Assembly: GCF_024055795.1 (NCBI RefSeq)
Contig: NZ_JAMXMY010000002.1
Span: forward strand, 248,001-312,000
Direction of reading: 5' to 3'
Source: Actinoallomurus purpureus
GTDB taxonomy: Bacteria > Actinomycetota > Actinomycetes > Streptosporangiales > Streptosporangiaceae
DNA: 64,000 nucleotides
Shown piece by piece: positions 15,798-24,720 of the stretch. The notes below the pieces were generated by a model. That model was not told where the DNA came from. It saw nothing but the letters and a program-made list of their open reading frames with translations, and searched no databases. The position numbers and the translations under genes were made by a program. Position 1 is the stretch's first letter. Every line of letters starts with the position of its first letter.

Positions 15798-16495
15798 TTA
15801 GTCGGCAAGGGCGACGAACAGCGGCGTGGCCAGCGTGGCCGGCGGTTGCCCGCTTGCCGCTGTTGCGGTGACCACCCGCTTCGCAAGGAACTCGAACTCG
15901 TGCTTCGAGACGTACCCGTCCAGGTCTCCAGACATCAGCAGTTCGACTGCAGGGGCGAGGTACCCAAGGTAGTGATTGGCACCGCGTCTGCTGTCATCGC
16001 CTTTGGCCGCGGCTTCCCTCAACTCGGGATAGTTCTGCAGCAGGAGCATCAGCAGGGTGATGGATGAGCTAAACATATCCCGATCATGTTCTGAGACCTG
16101 GGGAAGGTTGTTCGCTAGTACCAGATGGCGTGCAGCTCCCGCGAGGATGAGGTGGGAGCCGGCGTCTGAACGGGCCGCGAACAGGGCTGCTGACTGTCGT
16201 CGCTGCTCCGGGGTTGGTGCCTCCCATGCCTGCGTCATTAGGGTGGCGGCCATCGGCATCCGTCCGTAGATCCATTCCCGTGGCTCGTCGATGTTCCCTA
16301 CGGTCTCATGGGCATAGATCCAGTCCTCGACGGCGGCGAGTTTGGCTGCTTCGTGCCGTCGGTCTTCCGACTGGCTTTGATCACCTTGAGGTCGAAGCCG
16401 ACTTCGCCTCCAGCCGATCGGGAGGTTTGGTCGATCCGGGGGTACAGCATGTCGACCTTCGCGGTGGACAGGTACTCGTAGTAGCGCATCGCCAT
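15798..16495 (-). pseudogene. Frameshifted gene of an actinobacterial DUF7019-like family
   Basis: The start at ATG 16495 reads AMRYYEYLSTAKVDMLYP and continues to about KASRKTDG in one frame. The homologous continuation (HEAAKLAAVEDWIYAHETV, then NIDEPREWIYGRMPMAATLM and so on to the stop at 15798) is in another frame. The join lies near 16,350-16,375. The pattern resembles, from memory, proteins annotated DUF7019 that begin MRYYxYxSxxKVDML, with unknown function. Either the gene is broken or there is a base error in the sequence. The downstream part is long, well conserved in character and rich in helices. Confidence 0.6.
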
Positions 16496-16763
16496 AGGGG
16501 TTATCGTCACGCAACCCGGCGAGCTGCGTTGATCGCTTGGCCGCAGCGACCAGGATCGGCCGATGCGGGGCGTGATCTGGTGGCGGGCACCGGCTCCGAG
16601 GGCCGCCCATGCGGCGCTTGCAGCCCTTCCGGCAGGTGGGTGTAGGTGCGTGCGCCGAACTGGCCAGGGCGGTCGACCTGGGTGTGGTGAACCGCCATGG
16701 CGATCGCGGCGAGGTGGCCACGGCGACATGCTGGTGTACAGGCCCGAGCCGCTACAACAGCGA

Positions 16764-17192
16764 CTAAGAGGGTTCCCAGTGATCATGTCGCCTTGGAAAG
16801 CGCCCCCAGAGTCTGGTGGCACGCTTGTGGGCGGCACGTCGGTCGGAGACCCCCATGGCCGGAGCGAGACGTTCCCAGGAGATGCCGAGTCGCCTGGCGT
16901 AGTCGAGGAGATCAGCTTCTAGATCGTCAACCTGCTCTCGTAGGAGATGCAGAGCGGCAACGCCCGCCACTACTTCCTTGGCCGTCAGTTCATCGTCGTC
17001 GTCGCGAGGTTCTCGATCTTCGGCGAGTCTTTGGGCGCGTCCTAGTACGTGACCGGCTGTCCGGAGGAACCGGTCGGCCTCGTCGGCGTGAGGGTAGGTT
17101 TCCCGCCAGCGCCGGTCGGACAGAAGATCGACGCTCGCCCATGGTCCGGCGTCGTTCGCGTCATGTTCGCGGGATAGTCGCTTGCTCTGCAC
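16764..17192 (-). CDS. Putative DNA-binding protein (HSP18-regulator-like)
   Basis: 142 residues from GTG 17192. The C-terminal third, LLDYARRLGISWERLAPAMG followed by VSDRRAAHKRATRL, reads as a helix-turn-helix. The middle is acidic (EDREPRDDDDELTAKEV) and the N-terminus has RLSREHDANDAGPWASVDLL. From memory it resembles proteins annotated as HSP18 transcriptional regulators in actinobacteria. No small heat-shock gene is nearby, so the name should be treated with caution. Confidence 0.55.
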   Translation of the reverse strand: MQSKRLSREHDANDAGPWASVDLLSDRRWRETYPHADEADRFLRTAGHVLGRAQRLAEDREPRDDDDELTAKEVVAGVAALHLLREQVDDLEADLLDYARRLGISWERLAPAMGVSDRRAAHKRATRLWGRFPRRHDHWEPS

Positions 17193-17536
17193 GTCGCCAG
17201 AATGCCGACAAATATGTCGCCATCGCAACGACAGGAGGGCCTGTCCTTGAGATTTGTTTCACCCGTGTGATCAATTTTCTACCTGAAGCGGAGGTATCCC
17301 TACCTAAGGATCAGAAATCGATAGCGGATCTTGAGGTACGAAATGTACATTTCGGTCCGATGCCCGCCGCATCGACATTCGGTCGCGGTACGGTCTTTCC
17401 AGTGCATTACCGATGTGAGTCCCTTAACGGCCGTCCCGGCGCCGGTCGACCGATGAGGGATGGTTGGCTGGCCGGTCGCCAGACCGGTGCGACAAACGGC
17501 CCTACCTAGGGTGGGGCTGCGCGGAGGTGGTGCCAG
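17193..17536. other. AT-richer gap with a 16-bp palindrome
   Basis: Base composition drops markedly in GC here compared with its surroundings. It holds the perfect palindrome at 17339-17354 and no convincing gene. It is probably a promoter/operator region of foreign origin. Confidence 0.45.
17339..17354. promoter_or_regulatory. Perfect 16-bp palindrome
   Basis: CGAAATGTACATTTCG is its own reverse complement. It lies about 147 bases upstream of the leftward HTH gene and in an AT-rich island, the usual setting of a dimeric regulator site. Confidence 0.45.
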
Positions 17537-17668
17537 GTGGTCGGTAAGCGCCGGATGTCATCAGAGATAGACCCTTGGCGACGCGCTCAGTTCTTCGCCA
17601 CAGCGGCGAGGGCACTGATCGAACTGCTTCGCTGGCTTCATGATGACGACCCCAGGTCCCTCAGCTAA
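17537..17668 (+). CDS. Possible small protein ending in a hairpin
   Basis: 43 residues from GTG 17537, with GGAGG nine bases upstream (17523-17527); ATG 17555 is an alternative. The sequence has a helical, tryptophan-rich body (EIDPWRRAQFFATAARALIE, then LLRWLHDDDP). Its stop codon lies inside a strong hairpin. It may be a real micro-protein, but this rests on composition and ribosome site alone. Confidence 0.35.
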   Translation: MVGKRRMSSEIDPWRRAQFFATAARALIELLRWLHDDDPRSLS

Positions 17669-17685
17669 AAGGAGGGAGCCTGGGG
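17650..17685. terminator. Terminator hairpin overlapping the small ORF end
   Basis: CCCCAGGTCCCTC pairs with GAGGGAGCCTGGGG with one bulged base. The stem brackets the TAA of the preceding small frame. A second hairpin (GAAGCCC...GGGCTTC) follows at about 17696-17734. Confidence 0.5.
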
Positions 17686-17889
17686 CCACCAGCTGAAGCC
17701 CTCGCGGTAAGCCTTGCCGGGCGCGCGGGGGCTTCTTCATGGGGTAAGGCTGTCAATGCCTACTCCCGGCCCGCCTAAAGCGAGCCCTATCGATTACAGC
17801 ACCGTTGTGCGTGCACCTCAAGGCGGATGCTTGATCGAGACTTGTTCGGTCTGTCTCTGGCTAACTGTGCGAGACGGGGCGGCGATGTC

Positions 17890-18318
17890 CTAACGCGCGA
17901 GGGCGTTATCGAAGTCCCCGGTGACGCCGCTTTGTGTAGCGGCGAGGATGCGCCGCTTGGCCTCCTCCTGCTGTCCCGCAATGCACTTGGCGTAGGCCCG
18001 CAACAGGACGTCCACGCTATGGCCGGCCCACTCCGCGATTTGCGGGGGTGCGACGCCCGCATTGAGCCACGTTGAGACGGCGGCATGGCGTAGGTCGTAC
18101 GGGGGGCGCTGGGCCACGAGAGATGGTGCCTCCTCGTCGGTGAAGGCGACGGCGCGGGCGCCGTGGAAGACCGCGAGGTATGCGCGGTCGGTGAGGATGC
18201 CGCCGCGTGGGCCGATGAACACCCGACCGCCGGGCGAGGAACCGAACTCCTTGAGGTGATCGCGGAGGAGCCCTCCGAGTGGGGCGGTCGACATGGTCGA
18301 GCCTTGGCCCATCGGCAC
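17890..18318 (-). pseudogene. Truncated tyrosine integrase, C-terminal remnant
   Basis: Up to 142 residues, covering only the last part of the catalytic domain: PPYDLRHAAVSTWLNAG, AGHSVDVLLRAYAKC and a normal C-terminal tail. The core-binding domain and the first catalytic arginine are missing. Similarity to the integrase at 9443-10804 is clear in this stretch. Integrase-like sequence begins only about residue 10 (APLGGLLRDHLKEFG), so the break is near 18,295. It is a relic of an earlier insertion and cannot be catalytic on its own. Confidence 0.8.
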
Positions 18319-18343
18319 TCTCCCTGGTCGGGCCGGCGGCGCT

Positions 18344-18387
18344 GTCCCGGCAGCCCTGCCGGACGGAACCGGACCGGCTGCCGGGAC
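18344..18387. terminator. Terminator hairpin
   Basis: GTCCCGGCAGCC and GGCTGCCGGGAC form a perfect 12-bp stem, 12 bases after the stop of the leftward gene at 18400. Confidence 0.6.
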
Positions 18388-18399
18388 GTGCCTGGGTGG

Positions 18400-18762
18400 C
18401 TAGGTGGTCTGGTATTGCAGCAGCCAGCTTGCTGGGGCGTTGTCCACCGTGTCGTTGGGGCCGGTCTTCACCCGGCCGATGCTGATCTTTTGTGACGAGG
18501 CAGGAAGCTGGTCGCCGACGCGGATCCCCCCGGCGGTGATGTTGATGGTCTTGACGGTGGCCCAGGTTTGGCCGTCGTGGATGGCGACCCTGAGCCGCAC
18601 ATCGGCCCAGTCGCTGCCGAAGCTGATATAGCCGTCGCCGGACCAGCCGCTCTGGTTGGCCATGGGGACGGCCAGGACGATGGTGTATTTGTAGTGGATG
18701 AGTCCACCGGTTTCGGTGAATGCGAAACCGTGGGGGATCTCGCCGGTCTGGAATGCCTGCAT
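18400..18762 (-). CDS. Hypothetical protein, beta-rich
   Basis: 120 residues from ATG 18762, chosen for AAAGGAG four bases upstream. The sequence alternates in beta-strand fashion (HYKYTIVLAVPMANQSGW, GYISFGSDWADVRLRVAI, TWATVKTINIT) and lacks a signal peptide. It resembles a jelly-roll or sandwich domain such as a small binding module, but no family is recognised. It is monocistronic, with a terminator directly downstream. Confidence 0.6.
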   Translation of the reverse strand: MQAFQTGEIPHGFAFTETGGLIHYKYTIVLAVPMANQSGWSGDGYISFGSDWADVRLRVAIHDGQTWATVKTINITAGGIRVGDQLPASSQKISIGRVKTGPNDTVDNAPASWLLQYQTT

Positions 18763-19301
18763 GCTGCTCCTTTCGGTCCGGCGTGGCGCCATGAGGAGAC
18801 GGCGCCAGGCGCCGGTAGGGGGCGGCCTCTGTGGTCAGCGGGGAACTGGTTCTTAGCCGACCGCTCCCTCAGCGTAGTCAAATAGTTACGCAAAGTCAGA
18901 TAAGTGGCGGTGAACTGGTCAGACGCGCTAGGTATCTGTCCCGTCGAGGCAACCTGCGTCGGCATGGAGGTTCAGTGGCGGTAACCCAGCGGTCTTCAGC
19001 CCGCTATCGCCGCCGGCCGTTCCGTTGTGGAGCAGCGCGGGTCGGCGCCGACTATGGTCCTGCCGAGAATTCGGGACGAAGAGGCATCAGGTGGCCGACC
19101 GAGCCGGTTTAGCGAGACCGAAGCGAGGGCCTCGCGACCCCCAGCCCCCGCGAGCCGGAGCACTCACCCACGCGAAACCGTCTGTCACACCGTCTCGCCG
19201 TTCGCGCGGACGAGCACTCCGGACCAGTGCGCGACAGAAGGCGGAGAAGTTTGCTATCGCAGCTCTGCCGGGTTGCACAAGATCGGGTTAGCGTGGTCCA
19301 C
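18763..19301. other. Gap without a recognisable gene
   Basis: About 540 bases with no frame that combines a ribosome site and protein-like composition. It probably contains the promoters of the flanking small genes and degraded element DNA. Confidence 0.45.
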
Positions 19302-19547
19302 GTGACGAGTAGCGGATACTCCGTACGGCTGAGTCCGGACCAGGCGTTGGTTCTGTACGACTTTGCCCATCGCCTAATTCTCGACCAGGACATCGAGCAC
19401 CACCCCGGACTCTTCGTCGACCGGGGCGAGTGGCATGCCCTCTCGGCACTGCTTGCGAACCTGGAGACTCAGCTACCCGATATGTTCAGGCCCGACTACG
19501 TTGAGCGTCTGAGAGCCGCTCGCGACAGGCTGCGCCCTAGCGACTAG
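19302..19547 (+). CDS. Hypothetical small protein
   Basis: 81 residues from GTG 19302; GTG 19293 is also in frame. It reads as a compact helical protein (LSPDQALVLYDFAHRLILD, HPGLFVDRGEWHALSALLAN, DYVERLRAARDRLRP). It looks coding, but no family is recognised. Its end lies about 50 bases from the third arm-type repeat. Confidence 0.5.
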   Translation: MTSSGYSVRLSPDQALVLYDFAHRLILDQDIEHHPGLFVDRGEWHALSALLANLETQLPDMFRPDYVERLRAARDRLRPSD

Positions 19548-19599
19548 GAACGACGCTGCGGAAGCAATCGAGGAACCCGAGCTACGGGGAGAGCAGGGC

Positions 19600-19620
19600 G
19601 CGCGGGATATGTGCGGGATG
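19600..19620. repeat. Third copy of the arm-type repeat
   Basis: GCGCGGGATATGTGCGGGATG matches the site at 9337-9357 at 18 of 21 positions and is followed by GAGTCCC-like sequence, as is that site (GAGAATCC). No tRNA fragment is visible next to it. It may mark the old right end of the second element. Confidence 0.5.
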
Positions 19621-19761
19621 AGTCCCGATCGCGATGACCGCGAAGCACCACCAGCGACGACAGGCGTAATAGCCCCGCACCCAGCCGGCACGGAGACGCC
19701 ATGGTGGGTCATTTCCGCGTCGATCAGCCGGAACTTCATCTCAGAGCCGGTTGGACATAGG

Positions 19762-19788
19762 AAGGCGGCCCCTTGTGGGGGCCGCCTT
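19762..19788. terminator. Terminator hairpin
   Basis: AAGGCGGCCCC and GGGGCCGCCTT form a perfect 11-bp stem. It lies 50 bases after the end of the leftward proline-rich mini-gene. Confidence 0.6.
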
Positions 19789-19837
19789 GGTTGGGAGTCC
19801 GCGGCGAATGGCCTCGCCGTCGGTCAGACCCTGTTAC

Positions 19838-19975
19838 TCACACCGTGGGCGGATAGTTCGGCTTGGGCGGAACGGTCGGCCCGGTCGGCGGATAGCTCGG
19901 CCTGGGCGGAACGGTCGGCCTGGGCGGCGGATAGTTCGGCCTGGGCGGAACGTTGTGCGTCGTCTTCTGGGTCAT
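19838..19975 (-). CDS. Proline-rich micro-protein with internal repeats
   Basis: 45 residues from ATG 19975. After an 8-residue polar start the chain is built of a repeated unit of the form VPPRPNYPP/RPTVPPRPSYPP. The DNA consists of repeats of about 30 bases in tandem. The ribosome site is weak (AAAGAAA). A terminator hairpin follows. The other reading frames of this strand would also give repeats, so the frame choice rests on the proline/tyrosine pattern and a sensible start. Function unknown. Confidence 0.45.
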   Translation of the reverse strand: MTQKTTHNVPPRPNYPPPRPTVPPRPSYPPTGPTVPPKPNYPPTV

Positions 19976-20168
19976 TTTCTTTGTACCTGGCAGCCAGGTC
20001 TGCGTTCTGCAGACCAGAGATAGGCGCCAGGGCTCCTTGCCCACCTACTGTCGGCACGCCCAGGCGAAGCGCCACTCGGACAGTTCGCTGTAGGCCATGC
20101 CCACGAGGCGTAGCGTGGGGTTCGTGCGAGATCGCCTGCGGGGGAGCCCAGCGGAGGTCGGCCGCAGC

Positions 20169-20687
20169 ATGACCACACTCAACGCCGAGACCATCCACAC
20201 CGGGCGCCTGGCGCTCGTGCCGCTGCGCATCGAGCACGCCGACGAGATGGCCACCGTCCTGGCCGATCCGGCTCTGCACGCCTTCATCGGCGGTACCCCT
20301 GCCACCCTGGAGGCTCTGCGCACGCGGTACACGCGCCTGGTCGCGGGCTCGCCGGATCCGGTCGTCTCCTGGTGTAACTGGGTGATTCAGCTCCGCGACG
20401 AGGCCTGCCTGGCGGGCACGGTCCAGGCCACCATCAGCCCGTCCCCGCCCGGGCCCATCGCGGAGGTCGCCTGGGTGGTGGGAACCCCCTGGCAAGGGCA
20501 GGGCATCGCCACCGAAGCCGCCACCGGACTCGTTGCCTGGCTCGGAGACCGCCACGTGCACACCGTCATCGCTCACATCCATCCCGACAACCGGGCATCG
20601 GCCGCCGTCGCCACCGCTGCAGGGCTCAGCCCGACCGCCGAACGGCACGAAGGAGAAATCCGATGGCGCCGTAGGACGACGCGGTAA
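20169..20687 (+). CDS. GNAT-family N-acetyltransferase
   Basis: 172 residues from ATG 20169. It has the RimJ/RimL-type opening (IHTGRLALVPLRIEHADEM), a middle beta sheet and the acetyl-CoA loop WVVGTPWQGQGIATEAA. HPDNRASAAVATAAGL near the end is typical of the last conserved motif. It transfers acetyl from acetyl-CoA to an amine or protein N-terminus; the substrate is not predictable. Confidence 0.85.
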   Translation: MTTLNAETIHTGRLALVPLRIEHADEMATVLADPALHAFIGGTPATLEALRTRYTRLVAGSPDPVVSWCNWVIQLRDEACLAGTVQATISPSPPGPIAEVAWVVGTPWQGQGIATEAATGLVAWLGDRHVHTVIAHIHPDNRASAAVATAAGLSPTAERHEGEIRWRRRTTR

Positions 20688-20834
20688 CTCGGCCCACCTG
20701 GATCGCGCCGGGCCGGTCCGCGGAGCTCGGCTGACCCGTGCGGCGGGGAGGAGCGGCGGGTACCTCAGGGGTACGGGGTGAGTGGCTCCCGAGCGTGACG
20801 CGGGTGTGCGGGTCCGGCGCGCATAGTCGGTGCC

Positions 20835-22106
20835 ATGCGAAAGACGATCTCGGTGGCGGCCGCCCTCGCATTCGCGTCGGCCGCTCTGACGAACACCGCC
20901 CACGCCGCGTCGACAGGCGGCACCGCGTCGAGTACGCGGCCGGCGAAGGTCCGGCTTCCCCCGCCCACGGGGCCGTACGCGGTCGGCGCGACGTCCCTGC
21001 ATCTGATCGATCGGTCGCGGCCTGATCCGTGGCGGCCGGCCGAACGCCGGGAGCTCATGGTCAGCGTGTTCTATCCCGCCTCGCGGGTCACCGGCCGGAG
21101 GGTCGCGCCGCAGATGGCCGCCGGGGACGCGGCGGGGTTCGACACGTTCGCCGGGGCCGCCAACTACGGCGTCGATCCAGGCACGGTGGACTGGGCGGCG
21201 ACGCGCACGCACGCGTACGTGGGCGCCCCGGCCGTACCGGGCCCGCGCCCGGTCGTGCTGTACTCACCGGGCGTCGCCGATCCGCGTACGTGGAACACCG
21301 CGCTGGTCGAGCAGCTCGCCTCGGCCGGGTACGTCGTCGTGGCCGTCGACCACACCTATGAGGCCTCGGCGGTGGAGTTCCCCGGTCACCGGATCGCCCG
21401 TACGGTGCTGCCGGAACGGCTCGCGGAGGCTCAGCGCGACGGCACGCTGGTGCCCTTGCAGAAGCAGGTCGTCGCCGCGCGGGTCGCGGACACCCGTTTC
21501 GTACTCGACGCGTTGCGGGCCCTCCACGCCGGGCGCCTGCCGGACGCCGAGCACCGCCGGCCTCCGCGGAACCTGGCGAGGGCGCTGGACCTCGAGCGGG
21601 TCGGAATGCTGGGCGCCTCGGGCGGGGGTTTCACCGCCGCGCAGGCGATGTACGAGGACTCCCGGATCAGGGCGGGCGTCGATATGGACGGCACGCTCGG
21701 GTTCGGCGATGATCCGGCCCACCTCGAGCCGTCACCGGTCGCGGCGCACGGTCTCGACCGGCCGTTCCTGCTCATGGGCAGCGCCGGTACGGACGGAAGC
21801 GATCACCGGACCGAGTCCTCGTGGAGGTCGTTCTGGGCGCACGGCCGCGGGTGGCGGGCGGATCTGACGCTGGCCGGTTCCCGGCACGGCTCGTACACCG
21901 ACGCTGAGGCGCTCCTTCCGCAGCTGCGCGGTCGCGTCTCCGAGAAGACGATCAGCGATGACATCGGCACGGTCGACCCGGCGCGCGCCATCGTCGCCGA
22001 ACGTGCCTATGTCTCGTCCTTCTTCGACCGCTGGCTCCGCCGGAAGGACGACGGGCTGCTCGACGGTCCCTCACCTCGGTATCCCGAGATCACTTTCGTC
22101 CGCTGA
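20835..22106 (+). CDS. Secreted alpha/beta hydrolase, PAF-acetylhydrolase-like
   Basis: 423 residues. The first 25 (RKTISVAAALAFASAALT, ending AHA) form a signal peptide, so the enzyme is exported. The nucleophile elbow is GASGGG within GMLGASGGGFTAAQAM, followed by an aspartate and histidine region consistent with a Ser-Asp-His triad (SRHGSYTD). The layout, with an oxyanion YSPGVAD segment, is that of bacterial platelet-activating-factor acetylhydrolase homologues, which act as lipases or esterases. The substrate is unknown. Confidence 0.8.
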   Translation: MRKTISVAAALAFASAALTNTAHAASTGGTASSTRPAKVRLPPPTGPYAVGATSLHLIDRSRPDPWRPAERRELMVSVFYPASRVTGRRVAPQMAAGDAAGFDTFAGAANYGVDPGTVDWAATRTHAYVGAPAVPGPRPVVLYSPGVADPRTWNTALVEQLASAGYVVVAVDHTYEASAVEFPGHRIARTVLPERLAEAQRDGTLVPLQKQVVAARVADTRFVLDALRALHAGRLPDAEHRRPPRNLARALDLERVGMLGASGGGFTAAQAMYEDSRIRAGVDMDGTLGFGDDPAHLEPSPVAAHGLDRPFLLMGSAGTDGSDHRTESSWRSFWAHGRGWRADLTLAGSRHGSYTDAEALLPQLRGRVSEKTISDDIGTVDPARAIVAERAYVSSFFDRWLRRKDDGLLDGPSPRYPEITFVR

Positions 22107-22155
22107 CACCCCACGAGGCGACGGTGCTCTCCGAAGCCGACCGGCCGTCCACGGT

Positions 22156-23061
22156 TCAGCGGGCGAACAGGCGGGCGGCGTTGTCGTGGCAGACGGCGCG
22201 CAGCCAGTCGTCCCCGAGGCCGAGCCGTGCGAGCGCGGCGAGCTGGTGGGCATAGGAGTGCGGGATGTTCGGGAAGTCGGTGCCGAGCAGGATGCGGTCC
22301 TCCAGGTCGGCCAGGCGGGCGGTGAGCTCGGCGGGCCACGGGTGCAGGGCCTCAGTGAAGTCGGTGAACGCCATCGTCGTGTCGAGGCGCAGGTCCGGAT
22401 GGCGTTCGGCGAGCGCCAGGAACTCCGCGTACTCGGGCATGCCCATGTGCGCGATGACGGCGATCAGCCGGGGATGGCGGGCGAGGACCTCGGCGAAGAC
22501 GGCGGGGCCGGTGTGCCGGCCGGGCTCCGGTCCGGAGCCGCAGTGCACGACGACCGGGGTACGCGACTCCGCGAGCAGCCCCCAGACGGGGTCCAGGAGC
22601 GGATCGCGGGGGTCGTACCCGCCGACTTGGACGTGTGCCTTGAACACCCGTGCTCCGGCGTCGATCGCCTCGGCGATGTACGCGCCCGCCGCCGGTTCGG
22701 GGAAGAACGTCGCGGTGTGCAGGCAGTCGGGGGTGCGCGCGGCGAAGTCGGCCGCCCAGCCGTTGAGCCAGACGGCCATCGCGGGACGGTGGGGATAGAG
22801 CATCGCGGTGAACCGCCGCACGCCGAGCTCCCGCAGCAGGCGCAGCCGCCGCTCCTCGTCGTGGCGGTACCGCACCTCCCACGGCGTCCCCGTCTCGGCG
22901 AACCGGTCGAAGTACGCCCAGACCTTGGCCAGCACGTTGCCCGGCATGAAGTGCGTATGGACGTCGATGAGTCCTGGCAGTCCGAGTGAACGCCAGAACT
23001 CTGGGATGTCCGCGTCGTCCCGCGGCGCCCGTGCGCTCGTCCGGTCGCTGAGCGAGGTCAT
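22156..23061 (-). CDS. Amidohydrolase (ACMSD-like TIM barrel)
   Basis: 301 residues from ATG 23061. The first metal-binding motif is LIDVHTHFMP. Later metal ligands are likely in FKAHVQVGG, VVVHCGSG and IAHMGMPE, and the last aspartate in LLGTDFPNIPHSY. This is the amidohydrolase-2 family, which includes decarboxylases such as ACMSD as well as hydrolases. The substrate cannot be inferred. It diverges from the acyl-CoA dehydrogenase gene with about 140 bases between. Confidence 0.8.
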   Translation of the reverse strand: MTSLSDRTSARAPRDDADIPEFWRSLGLPGLIDVHTHFMPGNVLAKVWAYFDRFAETGTPWEVRYRHDEERRLRLLRELGVRRFTAMLYPHRPAMAVWLNGWAADFAARTPDCLHTATFFPEPAAGAYIAEAIDAGARVFKAHVQVGGYDPRDPLLDPVWGLLAESRTPVVVHCGSGPEPGRHTGPAVFAEVLARHPRLIAVIAHMGMPEYAEFLALAERHPDLRLDTTMAFTDFTEALHPWPAELTARLADLEDRILLGTDFPNIPHSYAHQLAALARLGLGDDWLRAVCHDNAARLFAR

Positions 23062-23199
23062 GCCCCGGATCATCCCAGGACGCCACTCCTCACCCAGGGG
23101 TCAGCGCGTCACCGTCTCCTGGAGCAACGGCTGATGGATCGGATGGTGTCCGATTACAGTGTCACCGGCCAAGAATCCGATTCGGTTATCGGAGGACGC

Positions 23200-24327
23200 G
23201 TGGACGCCCAGGACTTCGCAGACGTGCTCGACGCCGTACGGACCTTCGTGCGGGAGCGGGTGATCCCGCGCGAGGACGAGATCGAGACGACGGACCGCAT
23301 CCCGGACGACCTCCGGCAGGCCGCCGCCGACATGGGGCTGTTCGGCTACGCGCTGCCGGAGGCGTACGGCGGACTCGGGCTGTCGATGAGCGAGGAGGTG
23401 CGGCTGGCGTTCGAACTCGGCTACGCCAGTCCGGCGTTCCGCTCGATGTTCGGCACCAGCAACGGCATCGCCGGTCAGGTCCTCGTCAAGGCGGGAACCG
23501 GCGAGCAGCGGGACCGCTGGCTGCCCCGTCTGGCCGCCGGCGGGGCCGTCGCGGCGTTCGCGCTGACCGAGGCCGAGGCCGGCTCCGATCCCAGCGTGCT
23601 GACGACGAAGGCGGTGCGTGACCGAGATCACTATGTGATCGACGGGACGAAGCGCTTCATCACCAACGCGCCCGAGGCCGACGTGTTCATGGTCTTCGCC
23701 CGGACCGGCGGCGAGGGATCGCGGGGGATCTCCACGTTCATCGTCGAGGCGGGCACGTCCGGGCTCACGGTCGGTCCGTCCGACGAGAAGATGGGCCAGC
23801 GCGGCGCCCACACCGCCGAGGTGTCCTTCGACGGCGTACGGGTCCCGGCGACGGCGATGGTCGGCGAGGAGGGCACCGGGTTCCGCACCGCGATGGCCTC
23901 GCTGGCACACGGCCGGGTGCACATCGCCGCCGTCTGCGTGGGCGTGGCGCAGCGCCTTCTCGACGAGACGGTCGCGTACGCCAGGGATCGGCGCCAGGGC
24001 GGGCGGCGGATCGGGGACCACCAGCTGATCCAGGGACTGATCGCCGACTCCCAGGCCGAGCTGTACGCGGGCCGCTCGATGGTGCTCCGGGCCGCGGAGG
24101 CCTACGACTCGGGGGAGGACCGCAAGCTCGGCCCCTCCTGTGCCAAGTACTTCTGCTCGGAGATGGCCGGCCGTGTCGCGGACCGCGCCGTCCAGGTCTT
24201 CGGCGGCATGGGCTACATGCGGGGCGTCGTCGTCGAGCGGCTGTACCGCGATGTGCGCCTGTTCCGGATCTACGAGGGGACGAGCCAGATCCAGCAGATC
24301 GTCATCGCTCGCGAACTGCTCCGCTGA
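23200..24327 (+). CDS. Acyl-CoA dehydrogenase
   Basis: 375 residues from GTG 23200, which has GGAGG four bases upstream; an in-frame ATG at 23134 would add a poorly conserved extension. The family signatures are AFALTEAEAGSDPS in the FAD/substrate region and QVFGGMGYMRG plus RIYEGTSQIQQIVIAREL at the C-terminus, whose glutamate is the usual catalytic base. It oxidises an acyl-CoA to the 2-enoyl-CoA, passing electrons to electron-transfer flavoprotein. Chain-length preference is unknown. Confidence 0.9.
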   Translation: MDAQDFADVLDAVRTFVRERVIPREDEIETTDRIPDDLRQAAADMGLFGYALPEAYGGLGLSMSEEVRLAFELGYASPAFRSMFGTSNGIAGQVLVKAGTGEQRDRWLPRLAAGGAVAAFALTEAEAGSDPSVLTTKAVRDRDHYVIDGTKRFITNAPEADVFMVFARTGGEGSRGISTFIVEAGTSGLTVGPSDEKMGQRGAHTAEVSFDGVRVPATAMVGEEGTGFRTAMASLAHGRVHIAAVCVGVAQRLLDETVAYARDRRQGGRRIGDHQLIQGLIADSQAELYAGRSMVLRAAEAYDSGEDRKLGPSCAKYFCSEMAGRVADRAVQVFGGMGYMRGVVVERLYRDVRLFRIYEGTSQIQQIVIARELLR

Positions 24328-24720
24328 CGCCGGGCGAACACGGGCCAGAACGAGCGCGTCGGACGGCCCCCCGGCCACGCGTCCGAGTGAACCGGCGGCC
24401 CGCCGGGTCAGGACCCCACAGCCGGGCTGCGGGTGCCGCGCGCCCCCGCGCACCGGCTCGGGCGCGTGGGCGCGTGAGAGGACGCCACCGGGCCGGCCCC
24501 GAGCTCTCGTCGTCTCGGGCGGGTCAGGGCGTCGCACGGCCAGGCCGGAAGTCCGCGTATGCGGGCGGGATGGCCACCCATGGAGCGGGGCGGCGACGGG
24601 CCGGGAGCCGGGACGGCGACGGGTCCTGGAGGGGTGCGACGGGCCGTGGAGCTGGGCGGGGAATCGATTTCGTGTCCGGGCCGCGCAGCGTGTATGGTTA
24701 CGGAGCGCGGAAGGGCGCAC
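24328..24720. other. Gap upstream of the tRNA cluster
   Basis: Very GC-rich, with no credible gene on either strand. It presumably contains the promoter of tRNA-Thr near its right end (GTGTATGGT at about 24,690-24,700). Confidence 0.5.

Noticed and set aside
19838-19960. CRISPR array in the ~30-base repeats
   Set aside because: Repeats are contiguous without unique spacers and encode a proline repeat in frame; no cas gene is near.
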